Shown here in pieces: positions 10,268 through 21,118 of a stretch of DNA of 64,000 nt. This DNA is from Adiantum capillus-veneris. Taxonomy: Eukaryota > Streptophyta > Polypodiopsida > Polypodiales > Pteridaceae. The notes below the pieces were generated by a model. That model searched no databases. It was not told where the DNA came from and worked only from the letters and a program-made list of their open reading frames with translations. A program made the position numbers and the translations under genes. Numbering within the stretch: the stretch's first letter is position 1; each line of letters begins with the position of its first letter. The stretch lies in NCBI GenBank assembly GCA_014529385.2, contig CM043969.1, positions 15,948,446 through 16,012,445 of the forward strand, in the 5' to 3' direction.

Positions 10268-11131
10268 GTAAATACTCGTGATTATTAACTTTTCTCAAAT
10301 TTTTGCACTTTTTGGCTTGTTTTGCCAAGTATTCAACTTGTTAAGGTCTCTGGACAAGTTTCATGAGTTTGAAAGAGACTTTGTCAATGTATCAATTGTT
10401 TCGTGGCCGCAGACTCAATTTTCAAGAAGCTGGCTTAAGTGTTACTTTTGTGATCCAAATTTCACCAAATTTGATTTGTGTGGTCTACTTGATATGCTTG
10501 ACGTTGTGGCATACTCAAATGTGCAAAAATGTCCAATTTTGTAGACGATGTAAATAATCGCGATTATTTACTCCTGATATTTTTATGCAATTTTTTGCCA
10601 CCATATTGACACAGAATGGTTAAGTAGTTCAACTTAAGCTCCCTAGTTTGGATAATCCCTATTCAAATGGTCAACAATTTTGTGTCTGCAGACTCACTTT
10701 ACAAATTTGGCCACAATTTTCACTCCAATGATCCAAAACCAATTTTGATTTGTGGGCTTAATATAGCATGCTAAAACTAGTGGTATGTTGGGTTGGTCAA
10801 AAAAGTTAAAAAATGGTACAAAAATAAATAATTGCGATTATTTACTTCCAATAATTTTTTGCATTTTTTTGGTCAACAAAGCATGTACACTTGTTTAACA
10901 CTTCAATAAAAGCCTATGAGTCAAGTTTCATTGAGTTTGAAATTTCTTTTCCCAATTCACACTCAAGTTCTCGCCCAATCAGTATAGATTTCAGTTTTTA
11001 TCAAGGTTTTGGTCACTTTGGTGATCCAAATTCTATAGGGCTTTACAAAAGATGTTTGCACACATACATAGAGTCTCTGGTATCAACCTTGGTCACTTTT
11101 GAGCTGAAAGTAAACAATTGCGATTATTTAC
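10268..11131. repeat. Four ~280-bp units each anchored by a 22-bp palindrome
   Basis: The palindrome is GTAAATAATCG followed by its exact reverse complement at 10550-10571. Variants sit at 10268-10289, 10824-10845 and 11110-11131, giving spacings of 282, 274 and 286 bp. Between them the units share weaker motifs (TGATCCAAATT-like boxes, Tyr/Phe-rich TTTTTGCA runs after the palindrome). The array lies in the leader of gypsy element 1, where no gene is visible from about 9980 to 11810. Confidence 0.85.
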
Positions 11132-11499
11132 TTTTGGCCTAAAATGAGCACTTTTTTCAATTTTTCAGTGGACAGTCTTCTTATGATCTATTTTGAGCCT
11201 TTTGAGTCAAGTCAAAACTTAATTTGGCCTAAAATGTCAAGAAAAAGTAAGTAATCTGATTTTTTGCAAACTCTTGAAAATTTACCTCAAACACGTCCTT
11301 AAGCTTACCCATTGGTTCATACAAATTTTAAAGCATAATCTCCAATTTTATTCAATGGTTGATAGTCTTTTGGTGATGTTTCCAGCCGTAGACCTGAAAT
11401 TCTGCAACTTCACATAAACAACTCACAATTGATTCTTTTGGAGAGAGCAATGTTCTGAGATCCCACCTCGGATTCTACTTACCCTATTCCTAGATTCTA

Positions 11500-11516
11500 C
11501 CACAATGGGATTGTGG
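11500..11516. repeat. Small perfect hairpin
   Basis: CCACAAT, loop GGG, ATTGTGG. It lies in the leader of gypsy element 1 about 300 bp from the primer site. Confidence 0.7.
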
Positions 11517-11810
11517 AAAATATCCACAAACACTCGTTTTCTTGTTTTTATGGTTTTTTGAGCCTTGATTTTAATACTTGTCTCTTCAATCAATCATTCT
11601 CAAAATCCTAATCTAATCCTAAAGTTCTACAATCCTAAAAACTTAGCAAGCACAACCTACTTCCAAGCTACCTCTACACAACAACAAAAGATGACAATCT
11701 TAAGCTATGCGGTTTCAAAAATAAAGTTTTGACTCTAGGTGATCCTAGAGGAATTTAAAGGATAACTTCACAAGACACTCGTGCTTTTCCATAGTTTAGG
11801 TCTCTTCGTT

Positions 11811-11830
11811 CCCCCGACAGCGGGGCCAAA
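11811..11830 (-). promoter_or_regulatory. Primer binding site of gypsy element 1
   Basis: Reading the minus strand, CCCACA at the end of the LTR is followed by TTTGGCCCCGCTGTCGGGG. This resembles the TGGCGCC...CCGGGG type of plant primer site, where a host tRNA 3' end starts minus-strand DNA synthesis. The tRNA identity is not assigned. Confidence 0.6.
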
Positions 11831-12740
11831 TGTGGGACGGGTGTCTAACCTCACTCCTATCTTATTGCAGACATAGCGAGAACCACGAATATAATTATCA
11901 ATTCATGGGATGAAGCTGACTCGACTAGTGCATAGAGGCTACAAGAGGTTGTCAATCTCTTGGAAAACAATTGACAACTTGCATCTAACTCAAGCTACAC
12001 TCAAATGACAGAAATCACCAAAAGCTAGTCGCTAATTGGCAAACAAATCATAACCGTTACAACATCAAAAGACATCCAAACGTTACAAAACTTCTAGAAC
12101 GTGATTATAAGAACTAAGCTCACATGCTTATGGTATCAAATTTCACTTTAGATCAAGTACAAAAATCACAATATTTAACAATAGAGAGTTTTTGACCTAG
12201 TCGTTTTCGACCTAGAATGCATCGAAATTCTTAGCAATGATGTCCCAATACCCCGCCTATACTTATTTTATGATTTTTAAGCTTAAATTCCTACTTATAA
12301 TGAAATTAGGCTACGGGTTGGTGATGCCAAAAGCTACGGATTACCATAAAATGCTTACGTCAGTGCATAGAGCTTTTACCTGTGGTTGCAACACAACAGA
12401 CGTCACTGCAATGTGACAACCAGGAAGGGAGTAGGAAGCGCGAGAAGGAAAGAAGTGAGCACCGTTAGCTCACACTGTGTTTCTATTATCCGAAAACTTA
12501 CAAAATACTTATAAAAATTGGCTTTTATACCTTAGCCAAGGTTTCTGTGGTTAAAACTAATAATCTGGGAGATCTAACTAAACATAGGTTGATATAATTT
12601 GGAAGCTTGTAGACCCAGCTCATCAATTACACTATTTATCTAGAAAGTAGGAGTTACAACATTCCCGATCCATTAAAATAATAAGTGTTTTTACAATAAA
12701 AGATCCGAAAAATGTTATCCGAGTTAGCTTGCTGCTAACA
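11831..12740 (-). repeat. 5' LTR of gypsy element 1 (proposed ends)
   Basis: The 910-bp block starts TGTTAGCAGC and ends ACCCGTCCCACA on the minus strand. That gives TG...CA termini, placed directly upstream of the primer site and directly beside the RT sequence of gypsy element 2. There is no second LTR in the window, so the upstream end is inferred from the junction and the terminal dinucleotides. Confidence 0.55.
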
Positions 12741-12990
12741 TAGTCTTCTTGATGACATCCTCATTTATATTCTTTTTTGAGAGGATCATTTAGAACACCT
12801 TAGAAAAGTGTTCAGTGTATTGAATCTAAGAACCTAGAAGTGCTGTATATCTTCTTATGAATGTTTGGATCTTATCATAGATTCATTAAGGATTACGCGA
12901 AGGTAGCAGTCCCCATGAAACTCTGACCAACTCAAAGGAAGGGGAAAAACCTTTTAGTGGGGGGAATCAAAGGAAAAACATGAAAAAATT
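12741..12990 (+). pseudogene. RT C-terminal remnant of gypsy element 2
   Basis: Translation gives LLDDILIYI, close to the (F/Y)xDDILIYS catalytic box, then EDHLEHLRKVFSVL, the usual thumb-entry helix of gypsy RT. A TGA separates them and later codons are shifted. The N-terminal two thirds of RT are missing on this side. Confidence 0.75.
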
Positions 12991-13019
12991 AAAGGTAGCA
13001 ATAGTTACAACTCAACTTT

Positions 13020-13400
13020 TATATATAGTGGATCCCATAAACCCTTTGTGTTTGAGACATATGCTAGTAATTTTTCTATAGGTGTAGTTCTAACTCAAGA
13101 GGGTGAACCCATAGCATTTGAAAGTAAAACGCTAGACCATGCAAGATAGGACTACTCACATATGAGAGGGAATTGTATGCTATTGTACATGCATTGAAAA
13201 AACAAAAGCACTATTTATATGGTGCTAAGGTTATGATAGTGTTTGATCATGAAAGCATTAAGTGGCTTTCCAATAAAAAAGAATTGAATGGATGTAAGAA
13301 CAGATAGAATGAACTCTTACAAGAGTTTAACTATCAGCTTAGGTATTGCAAAGGGAAATATAATGTGGTAGCAGATTCCCTTAGAAGGATTCCTATGATA
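13020..13400 (+). pseudogene. RNase H remnant of gypsy element 2
   Basis: Readable segments include FETYASNFSIGVVLTQEGEP, AFESKTLDHA, YSHMRG, VFDHESIKWLSNKKELN and QLRYCKGKYNVVADSLRR. These are, in order, the RNase H core, the SrkL.. motif, the DH.sL.wl motif and the connection to integrase. At least one stop and one frameshift interrupt it. The final VADSLRR box is where VADaLSR normally closes the domain. Confidence 0.82.
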
Positions 13401-13676
13401 AATGGATTGAGCAATAGTGATCTACTTGTATCATTAAGAGAGAAATGTCAGGTTGATCCTGCATATTTCAAGATATGGAAAGCCATTCAAAAAGGGTATC
13501 TAGGATAAGAGGTTTCCAATAAGAATGAAGCATTCCTATGATAAATGAGTTGAGCAATAGTTATCTACTTCCATCATTAAGAGAGAAATGTCAGGTTGAT
13601 CCTGCATATTCCAAGATATGGAAATCCATTCAAAAAGGGCATCCAAGATAAGAGGTTTCCAATAAGAATAAAGCAT
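13391..13676 (+). repeat. 143-bp tandem duplication between RNase H and integrase
   Basis: TCCTATGATAAATG begins at 13391 and again at 13534, and the two copies match almost throughout. The period is not a multiple of three, so the duplication itself shifts the frame. Confidence 0.9.
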
Positions 13677-13719
13677 TTACGGGTTCTTTATAAGGATTCA
13701 AGTGGGAAAAAAATTCCAT

Positions 13720-14494
13720 AGATGATGGCTATTTTCTCTACAAAGGTAGAGAATGTGTCCCAAGAGATGAAGAAGTTAGGCACCAGATACTCTATGAGTG
13801 TCATGATAGTGCAAGTGAGAGACACCTATGTGTAAACAAGACTCATAGTCTTGTTAAGTGGTAATTTTATTCGTTTAAAATGTATGAGGACGCCATAGAA
13901 TATGTGTTTAAATGTATTAAATTTAAAAGCAATAAAGATGAAAGGCTTAAATGATCCATTAGACATTCCTTCATAGAAATGGGAAAGTATCTCAATGGAG
14001 TTGATAGTTGGATTACCTAGAGCACAGAGGAGGCACAACTTTGTCTAGGTAATAGTGGATAGATTAACCAAAATGGCTAGGTTTACTCCAAACAAATATG
14101 ATGTTAAGACTCGTGAATTAGCTAGATGATTTGTAGAAAATCTATATTGACTGTATGGTTCATCAGCAGAGACATTGTGTCAGACATAGACAAAAAGTTT
14201 AATAGCCATTTTTAGAGAGCTCTATTTAAGAGGTTGGGAACTAAACTAAGCATGAGCAGAGCTGAACATCCTCAAATGGATGGTCAAACTAAAAGGGATA
14301 ATCAAATCCTAGAAGATATGCTACCATCGTATGTTAGTAAACATCAAACTAATTGGGAAGACTACTTACCTATAGGATATTTTGCATATAATAGTGTCAA
14401 GCACTCTTCCAATAGATATAGTCCATTTATGTTAATGTATAGGTTTCAGTCTAGATCTCCTTATGTAGTAGGACTGCAAAAGGAGAAAGTTTAA
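13720..14494 (+). pseudogene. Integrase remnant of gypsy element 2
   Basis: The zinc-binding part (YECHDSASERHL) is followed by shifted core sequence with VIVDRLTKMARFTP, where the Asp is the first catalytic residue. The open frame 14234-14494 then reads GTKLSMSRAEHPQMDGQTKR and FAYNSVKHSSNRYSPFML, the classic gypsy integrase C half. The second Cys pair of the zinc domain is not clear. Several stops lie between 13800 and 14230. Confidence 0.82.
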
Positions 14495-14689
14495 ACAGCT
14501 AAAGACTTCCTAGAAGATATGAATGAAATGTTTAAACTTGCTAAAGATAGTATTAAAAGGTCTCAAGATAGAGCTAAGACATATATTTATTTGCATAGAA
14601 GGCCTCTTTACATTTGAAGAAGGGGAGAAAGTTTATTCCAAAGTGCACAAAAAAATTCTGAAACCATGAAGATGGGACCCTGTCCAAAA

Positions 14690-14952
14690 TTATCACAAGG
14701 TATTACGGACCTTACACAATAATAAAGAAAGTTGGAGATATGGCTTACAACATCCAATTACCAGGGACAAGTGGCATACATCCAATACTCCATGTTAGCA
14801 GAATTAAAATGAAATTGGGTCAATTTCACAATCTTATTCAAGATGATGAGAAAGTAGACCTCATAGATACTCAATCTCTTCCACATGAACCAGAGAAAAT
14901 AATAGACACTAGGGAAAAAAGAACTAGAAATACATTTATAAAGAGTGTTTAG
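14690..14952 (+). pseudogene. Integrase C-terminal region of gypsy element 2
   Basis: The frame from 14740 reads YNIQLPGTSGIHPILHVSRI, the GPFpI..-Y.L.LP....ihpvFHVS.L motif of gypsy integrase tails, then TRNTFIKSV before a stop. A chromodomain-like tail is at best vestigial: the usual W and aromatic cage residues are not seen. Confidence 0.7.
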
Positions 14953-15012
14953 TTAAGTAGAAAGATTGTACTGAGGAGAGTTCAACATGAGAGAGAGTAA
15001 GCACTCTCCAAA

Positions 15013-15522
15013 AAAGTTTTACTAACTTTAGTCTTGTTCCTTCCAATTAAAATTTCAAGGAAAAACTTTGTGGATGTATTACACTTTTTTTCAAAAACTC
15101 ATTTTAAAGTTTGTGACCTTGATTAGTTTCATAAATATGTTTGTCTAAAAAATTTAAGATATGCCACCCTTCAAAAACAAATTGAACTTCCAATGTCCTA
15201 TATTTTTGAAAATTCTCTTAGATAACCAAATTTGCATACATGGTTATTAAGAACAATGACAAAAATGAATGTGTTATTTAATTTATTAATACAAAAAAGA
15301 CCTCTATGTGATCATGTGACTTCAAGATAACTAGTACGGGGCAGTTAGCCATTGCTTGAGTGTAAAGTGGTTGTTTAGGGTTAGGTTTAATGTGAAGTGT
15401 ATACCTTTGTTGTATTAGATTACCTCTATGATGTATGTTTTCGAATATAACATTCTAAAATCAACACTTTATTTTTAGTAGAAATATTTTGGTTGTGTAT
15501 CTTGTAGAAATTATGCGTATTT

Positions 15523-15557
<35 letters not shown>

Positions 15558-15893
15558 GGAAAGAGATTTTTGGATTTTACTAAACATGAACAAAAATGTC
15601 TCGATAGGTAATAACCCTTTAAATTAGATAAGATCTTTTTTGTAGATAATAGTATTTGTTAAAAAAAGAAGGATTTTTGGGAAAAAACAATGTTTCCATT
15701 TGGAGTAATTGATCTAAATTTCTTAATATAAAGTGTTTATAAGTGATTTAATTTGTCCTTTATTGTTGTTGAATCTATAATTTTGATCGTAAAGTTTTGT
15801 GGAATGGCTTTTATATGCCAGTGTTAGTTATCATCTATTTAGCACGTTGTTTTTTATGATGCAAGATCCTTCTTTTAAGATTATTTGTTTGTT

Positions 15894-15928
<35 letters not shown>

Positions 15929-15945
15929 TCATACATTATAAATAA
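15013..15945. other. Non-coding stretch with (AG)n and (TA)n tracts
   Basis: AT-rich DNA without a credible ORF. An (AG)n run lies at about 15525-15554 and a (TA)n run at about 15898-15926. Part may be the 3' LTR of gypsy element 2, but no second copy exists here to prove it. Confidence 0.6.
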
Positions 15946-17205
15946 TGTCATAAAATCTAATATCTAACCAACCCAAATGATTTTCTCATATTAAACTGAT
16001 CATTTAATGTGGGAGAATAAATGGGAACAAGGGTTTAGATATAGACATGTGCTTATAGATCTATCTCAACACGGGGCCAATGGTAAAGGGGCCCAAATGA
16101 GAGATGGTTTGTCAAAGATCAAGGCTAACCAATGGAGTATAAAGACCTTAGGCTTAGCTTCATTGAAGACCTCCAATACTTAGTGCTAAAAGTCCTTTGA
16201 CCTTAGGTAAGCTAGGGTAGTGCTTGAGGTGGGAACCCTTGCCCAAGCTTAAGGTTCTTGAGATGCTTGCCGTGCTTGATGACTAAGGTGCTTGAGGTGC
16301 TTGGTCGTGCTTGATGAATAAGGTGCTTGAGGTGCTTTTTGTGCTTTCTGATTAAGGTGCTTGAGGTTCTTGTCGTGCTTGCCGACTAGGGAGCTTGAGG
16401 TGCTTGTGGGAACACCACCCAAGCTTGAGGTGCTTCGTCATGCTTGCTGACTAAGTTTCTTGAGATAAGGTATGCCAAAAATTCAATATTCAATTCCTAC
16501 AAGGAGGGGGCGAGCCCTACAAGAGGGGGGATGAGAGAGAACACACACACACTCACACAAGGCATGACTAGTACAAAGAAAACAAAAGGGACACTTGTCA
16601 AGTTCCTCCTCATGTTGCCCTCATGGTGTGCCTGAAGCCTATTGGTTGGCCACTTAAGGGGTCCAATGATAAATTAGAAGATATTATTTGTTTATTTTAC
16701 ATTTATCATGTCCTCTATGTTAAAAGGGAAAGGGGGACACTTCTCCCAAGGCTACCCTTGCTACTTGATTTACCTCCTACTTGTGATTGGCTAGGCCTAG
16801 AGGGGTCCAATGAGCTTCAAGCATGATCTACAAGGGGTGGTCAACCAAGGAAGCTAGGGGATTTCTTAGGGCGTATACTCTCCCACACACACTCACACAC
16901 AATCTCATTGTGCATTGTGCAAAGTGCAAGAGCTCCCTCTCCTTCTCCAAGAAAGTAGAGGTTGAGAGTCTACACCAACACTCTTGGCTATGAAATGCAA
17001 ATCCAACCAAGAACCATACTTCAATGCTTAAGCTTGCCATCTTCTCCATCTTCATTACTATGCTATTATTGATGCTAGCAAGAAGAGTAATGATAAGTAA
17101 GGTACTAATTCTTTCTCGTATGAAATGTTTCTTCTTCCTCTTCCTTACCCTCGTTCCCTGCTAGCTCTCTCCACCTTCAAGGTGTTTGAGTTCTTGGGAG
17201 AGAGC
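15946..17205 (+). repeat. 5' LTR of the chromovirus
   Basis: Matches 22099-23255 from TGTCATAAAATC onward through CAACACGGGGCCAATGG, the minisatellite, and CCACCTTCAAGG near the end. It is about 100 bp longer than the 3' LTR, mostly in the minisatellite region. Confidence 0.85.
16255..16440 (+). repeat. LTR minisatellite, ~36-bp units (GTGCTTGAGGTGCTTG type)
   Basis: Four to five imperfect units of the type AAGGTGCTTGAGGTGCTTG plus TCGTGCTTGATGA. The same array is shorter in the 3' LTR (22367-22545). It sits in the presumed U3 part and might affect expression, but this is not shown. Confidence 0.8.
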
Positions 17206-17307
17206 TTAGGAGGACTCTTGAAGAGACCCCCAAAAGAAGACTCTCTCCCATACAAGAGGAGGAATCCAAAGAGCAAGAAAGCAATGAAACTTTAAGTTCC
17301 TCTAAAG

Positions 17308-18400
17308 ATGTGGCTCCACAAAGATGATAGTCTAGACGATCGCCAACTCCTCCCAAGAGGAAAAGATCAACACATAGTCCTTGTCCTCATCACCCCAAAA
17401 GGGAAGAGAGGAAACAAAGGAAGAAAAGGGAAAGAAAGAGGTCACCCTCTTCTTCGTCTTCTTCACCTTCCTCTTCTTTTGGTGAAAGCTATGGCTATTC
17501 TCCTAGAGAATACAAGAGGGGAGGACATCACAAATCATACCCTGCATGGTGAATTTCACAAAAGCTAAAGAAGTTCAAAGAGGGAGGAAAGAGTATCTCT
17601 TTTCTCACCTATGATGGCACCTTTGTTGCTACTGACAAAGTGTTTTCCTTCATCGAGAAATTTGATGCGGTCTTTGGAGACGAGGGCTTCATAGATTCCT
17701 CCAAGCTACACCATGTAGCTATACACTTCAAAAAATCGGCTCATCAATGGTGTGGGCTAGCCTTCGTGGCAACGAAGAAGCCCCAGAGACATGGAAAACT
17801 ATACTAGTTTCCATCATGAAGCAATTTCTTGCAAGATATGCAAAGGAAAAAGTGCTTACCAAATGGTGCAGCTTGAAGCTTCTCTCTCATGAGTCTATCC
17901 ACAAGTATGTAGACAAGTTTTGGGATTTACATCTCAAGGCTACTATCTTTCAAAAGATAGACTTTGCCGAGCGAAAGCAACAATTTTGTGTGGGATTACT
18001 AAAAGATATGGCCAAATACATCAATTCTCAATGGCCTGGTTCTATCATCAAAGTAATCCATCACACCATGGTTGCTTCATGCATCAATTTCCAACAAGGG
18101 GCTAGACAAAATGTCAAGCCCATGGAAAACAAAGACAAAAATGATGCAAAGGGGAAAACCAAAACTCAAAATTCTTCCCAAGACACTTCCAACAACAACA
18201 ACAACAATCGGTCCAAGGAGAAGGGAGTTTACAAAGGCAAAAACAAACTCTCTCCTGAAGAACTTGAAGCTTTTTGCAAGGACCATAAGTTTTTTAAGTG
18301 TGGGGATCAAGGACATGGTTATCGTTCTTGCCCCAAGATAAATGTTTGCAATGAGACTCCTAGAGCTTCCACCATCGAAGCTCCAAAAGAGAATTCTCAT
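17308..18400 (+). pseudogene. Chromovirus Gag: basic/Ser-rich leader, capsid, zinc knuckle
   Basis: One frame reads RSPTPPKRKRSTHSP and a Lys/Arg- then Ser-rich segment, a TGA at the likely Trp of YPAW, then SISFLTYDGTF, EKFDAVFG and FKKSAHQW. A 2-bp insertion near 17745 shifts the frame into the 17747-18565 ORF: ETWKTILVSIMKQFLARYAK, SHESIHKYVDKFWDL, RKQQFCVGL. This is a Gag capsid, which packages element RNA. The knuckle reads KFFKCGDQGHGYRSC, so the first Cys of the CCHC box is Phe and zinc binding is doubtful. Confidence 0.85.
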
Positions 18401-18720
18401 TGCAAAGGTGCACCTCTCTCCTATGCTTGGGGAAAGGTAAGAGAGCATGATACCTTCATCTTGTTTGACCCTGGCTCTACTCACAACCTCATATCATTGG
18501 AGTTGGGCATTCAATTTTTCGAGATGGGAGATGTTGTAACGGCCAACACTGCTTTCAAGGGATAGCGAGCCTCCATTACTCCCTTGATTGGGAAGTTGAG
18601 GCTCCATGTCCAAAGCTATGTCGACAAAGAAGACTTTTTCATCTCTCCTCTCCAACATAAGGATGCTATCGTAGGGGCACCATGATTTGATCACATGGCT
18701 GACAACTTGAAGTTCCCTTA
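18401..18720 (+). pseudogene. Chromovirus aspartic protease
   Basis: In frame with Gag, FILFDPGSTHNLIS gives a retropepsin active site in the D-S-G-S position with Pro for Ser (DPGS), followed by a TAG at about 18563. Downstream codons still read as protease C half up to a degenerate AP.FDHM box. DPGS is a rare active-site variant, although related chromoviruses do carry DSGS or DTGA. Confidence 0.7.
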
Positions 18721-18959
18721 AAGGAGAATCTACTTCACCCACAGAGGAAAGAACAAGTATATAGATGCTAGTGAGTGTGGTTGTACTATACCACTGTAAA
18801 TCCTCATGTTTTTTATAAATCAATGACGAGCTCAGTTTTTGTGTACATGAATTTTATCAAAGAGTCTCTACTAAAAGATCCTAATGTTTCATTGAATGTA
18901 AATGGTAAGAATCAAGAAGAGTTAGACTTGTTTAGTTTTCTAAAAGGATTCCAAGATGT

Positions 18960-19730
18960 GTTCATCAATGATACCCTATTGATTTACCTCCAAAACGAGG
19001 GGATGATGACCATCGCATTGAGCTCCTTCTAGGAAGCTCACCACCTAACAAGCCTCCCTATCAAGTTTCTCAAGCTCAACAAGAAGAGATCATGAGGCAA
19101 GTACAAGAATTGGTTGACAAAGGGATGGTGAGACCTAGATCCTCTCCCTTTTGTTCTCTAGTCCTTTTAGTGCAAAAGAAAGATTGTACATACCATATGT
19201 GTGTGGACTATCGAGCACTAAATCATATCACTATCAAAAATAGATTTATCGTGTGTCAAGTAGAGCATCTGTTTGATAAGCTACAAGGCTCTACCTAATT
19301 CAATAGGATTGACCTTAAAAGTGGTTATCATCAAATAAGGATAGTGGATGAAGATATCCTAAAGACCGCGTTTTGCACAACTTTTGGTCTTTATGAATAT
19401 CTAGTCATGCCTTTTGGCTTGACTGATGCACCGGCCACGTTCAATTGTCTAATGGAGAAAATGTTTAGACCCTACCGCAAATGCACTGGAGTGTTCTTTG
19501 ATGATATCATCATCTACTCCAAGTCTTTGGAGGAACATAAGCAGCATCTCCAAGTGATTTTTCAAGAATTAAGGGAAAACAAGCTTTTCCTCAACCAAAA
19601 GAAAAGCGAATTTTTCCTTCAAGAGATTCAATACCTAGGTCATATTATCTCTCAAGATGGTATCCGTATGGATCTATCAAAGTTAGAGGTAATAAAAGCA
19701 TGGCTTAATCCAAGGAATCTACATGAATAA
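18960..19730 (+). pseudogene. Chromovirus reverse transcriptase
   Basis: Frames 19092-19298 and 19344-19730 read VQELVDKGMVRPRSSPF, VDYRALNHITIKNRF, LKSGYHQIRI, EYLVMPFGLTDAPATFNCLM and FFDDIIIYSKSLEEH. The catalytic FxDD box and the motif A Asp (RIDLKSGYHQ) are both present. A single TAG near 19296 breaks the protein between VEHLFDKLQGST and FNRIDLKSGY. This is the best preserved enzyme domain in the window. Confidence 0.9.
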
Positions 19731-19744
19731 GAAGCTTTATTGAT

Positions 19745-20290
19745 ATGTGTGCATACTATAGATGCTTCATAGCAAAATTCTCTCAAGTAGCAGGACCACT
19801 ACATGACTTAACAAAGAAGAACGTTAAGTATTTATGGACTGCTAAGGAGAAAAATGCTTTTGATAAACTCAAAGAGAAGCTTACCTCCCAACCATTACTC
19901 ATGCTTCTAGATCTCTCAAAGCCATTTGAGGTCCAATGTGATGCTTGTGGTGATTGCCTTGGAGTAGTTTTGCTTCAAGAAGGGCATGCCATAGCATATG
20001 AGAGCCGAAGGCTCAATACGGATGAGTGAGTCTTTATTTATGAGAAAAATATTTTAACTGTTCTACAAGCCCTAGACACATGGAAGCACTACTTATTGGG
20101 GACTCCATTCATTCTTCGAGCAGACCACCAAAGTCTGAAGTATTTCATGATGCAAATCAAGCTTTTTGACAAACAAATGAGGTGGGAAACTTGTCTTCAC
20201 AATTTAATTTTCATATTGCTCACATTGCTGGTAAGCACAATCAAGTGGCTGATGCACTTTCACGATGACCAAAAGTTAATATGATGTCTA
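19745..20290 (+). pseudogene. Chromovirus RNase H
   Basis: Frames 19745-20029 and 20096-20284 encode the connection (YYRCFIAKFSQVAGPLHDLT), CDACGDCLGVVLLQEGHAIA, YESRRLN and ADHQSLKYFM. A TGA after NTDE and a shifted stretch up to 20095 break the domain. DAC and YES...R are at the usual positions, and the closing VADALSR box is recognisable only out of frame near 20255. Confidence 0.82.
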
Positions 20291-20380
20291 TAGCTACTCA
20301 CAATGATCTATCTTCTATGATAGATGAGTATGCTACTGACCCTGGTTTTAGAGACATAATTTCAGCCCTTACTTTGGGGA

Positions 20381-20472
20381 AGAAAGAGGAACCAATCCAT
20401 GCTCCTCCCTATGCGGGGCATAGAGAAGAAAGAGGAACCAATCCATGCTCCTCCCTATGCGGGGCATAGAGG
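20381..20472 (+). repeat. 46-bp tandem duplication at the RNase H-integrase junction
   Basis: AGAAAGAGGAACCAATCC starts at 20381 and at 20427, and the copies are almost identical through GCGGGGCATAGAG. The 46-bp period shifts the reading frame and looks like a recent slippage or repair event. Confidence 0.9.
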
Positions 20473-21103
20473 CATTCAACCTACTCTCTGAGGAGTAGAG
20501 ACGTATTTCTATTGGCCTACCATGAAAGTGGACATACAAGAGTATGTTTCAAAATGTGTAGTATGCCAAAACCCCGAGTATGATAGAGGGAAGCAACCTG
20601 GATTACTCTAGCCATTGCCTATCCCAAATTCACCATGGGAGAGTATATCCATGGATTTCATCTTTGGATTACCCAAGTCTATCCATGGGAATACGGGAAT
20701 AAGGACAATAGTCGACATGTTTAGCAAGCAAGCACACTTTTTTCATGTCAAAAAGACTATTAAGGCACACCAAATGGCAACTCTCTTCATATCAGATATT
20801 TTCAAACACCATGGATTACCAACATCCATCGTGTCAAATAGAGATCCTAGAATGACCAGTAGTTTCTAGAAAGGTCTCTTTGAAAATCTAGGAACAAGAT
20901 TGAATTTCTATTCCATCTATCACCTACAAACGGATGGCCAAAGTGAGATAGCCAATCTTACAATACTTGATCTACTAAAGACTCATGTTATAGAAGTAGA
21001 TCAACGCTCACAATGGGAAAAGTACTTACATCTTGTAGAGTATGCCTACAATAATAACATACATACTTCTACAGGAAAAGCACCTTTTGAGATCATTGAG
21101 TGA
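20460..21103 (+). pseudogene. Chromovirus integrase
   Basis: The zinc-domain tail (VSKCVVCQNPEYDRGKQPG) and the core follow: SPWESISMDFIFGLPKS with the first Asp, TIVDMFSKQAHF, GLPTSIVSNRDPRMTS with the second Asp, then YHLQTDGQSEIANL and LVEYAYNNNIHTSTGKAPFE. TAG codons lie near 20608 and 20867. The third catalytic residue corresponds to the Glu of GQSEIAN. The enzyme would insert element DNA, but the stops preclude it. Confidence 0.88.
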
Positions 21104-21118
21104 AGACCTAAAAGTCCC

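Larger units (their letters stand above)
2735..12740 (-). mobile_element. Ty3/gypsy LTR retrotransposon 1, degenerate, 3' end missing
   Basis: On the minus strand the order is LTR (12740-11831), primer site, repeat-rich leader, unknown 5' ORF, gag, zinc-knuckle region, protease, a spacer ORF, reverse transcriptase, RNase H and the start of integrase. This PR-RT-RH-IN order defines Ty3/gypsy. Sequence ends near 2735 soon after the integrase zinc-binding domain, so the integrase core and the 3' LTR are lost. Stops and frameshifts occur in most domains, and between the named parts (for example 3110-3385 and 5409-6025) only broken linker sequence is seen. No chromodomain is visible, so the lineage within Ty3/gypsy is unsettled. 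Confidence 0.85.
12741..15012 (+). mobile_element. Ty3/gypsy element 2, 5'-truncated and degenerate
   Basis: Plus-strand remnants in the order RT tail, RNase H, integrase and C-terminal region. It begins abruptly at the LTR of element 1, as expected if element 1 inserted in its RT. No LTR was identified. Every domain has stops or frameshifts. Confidence 0.8.
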
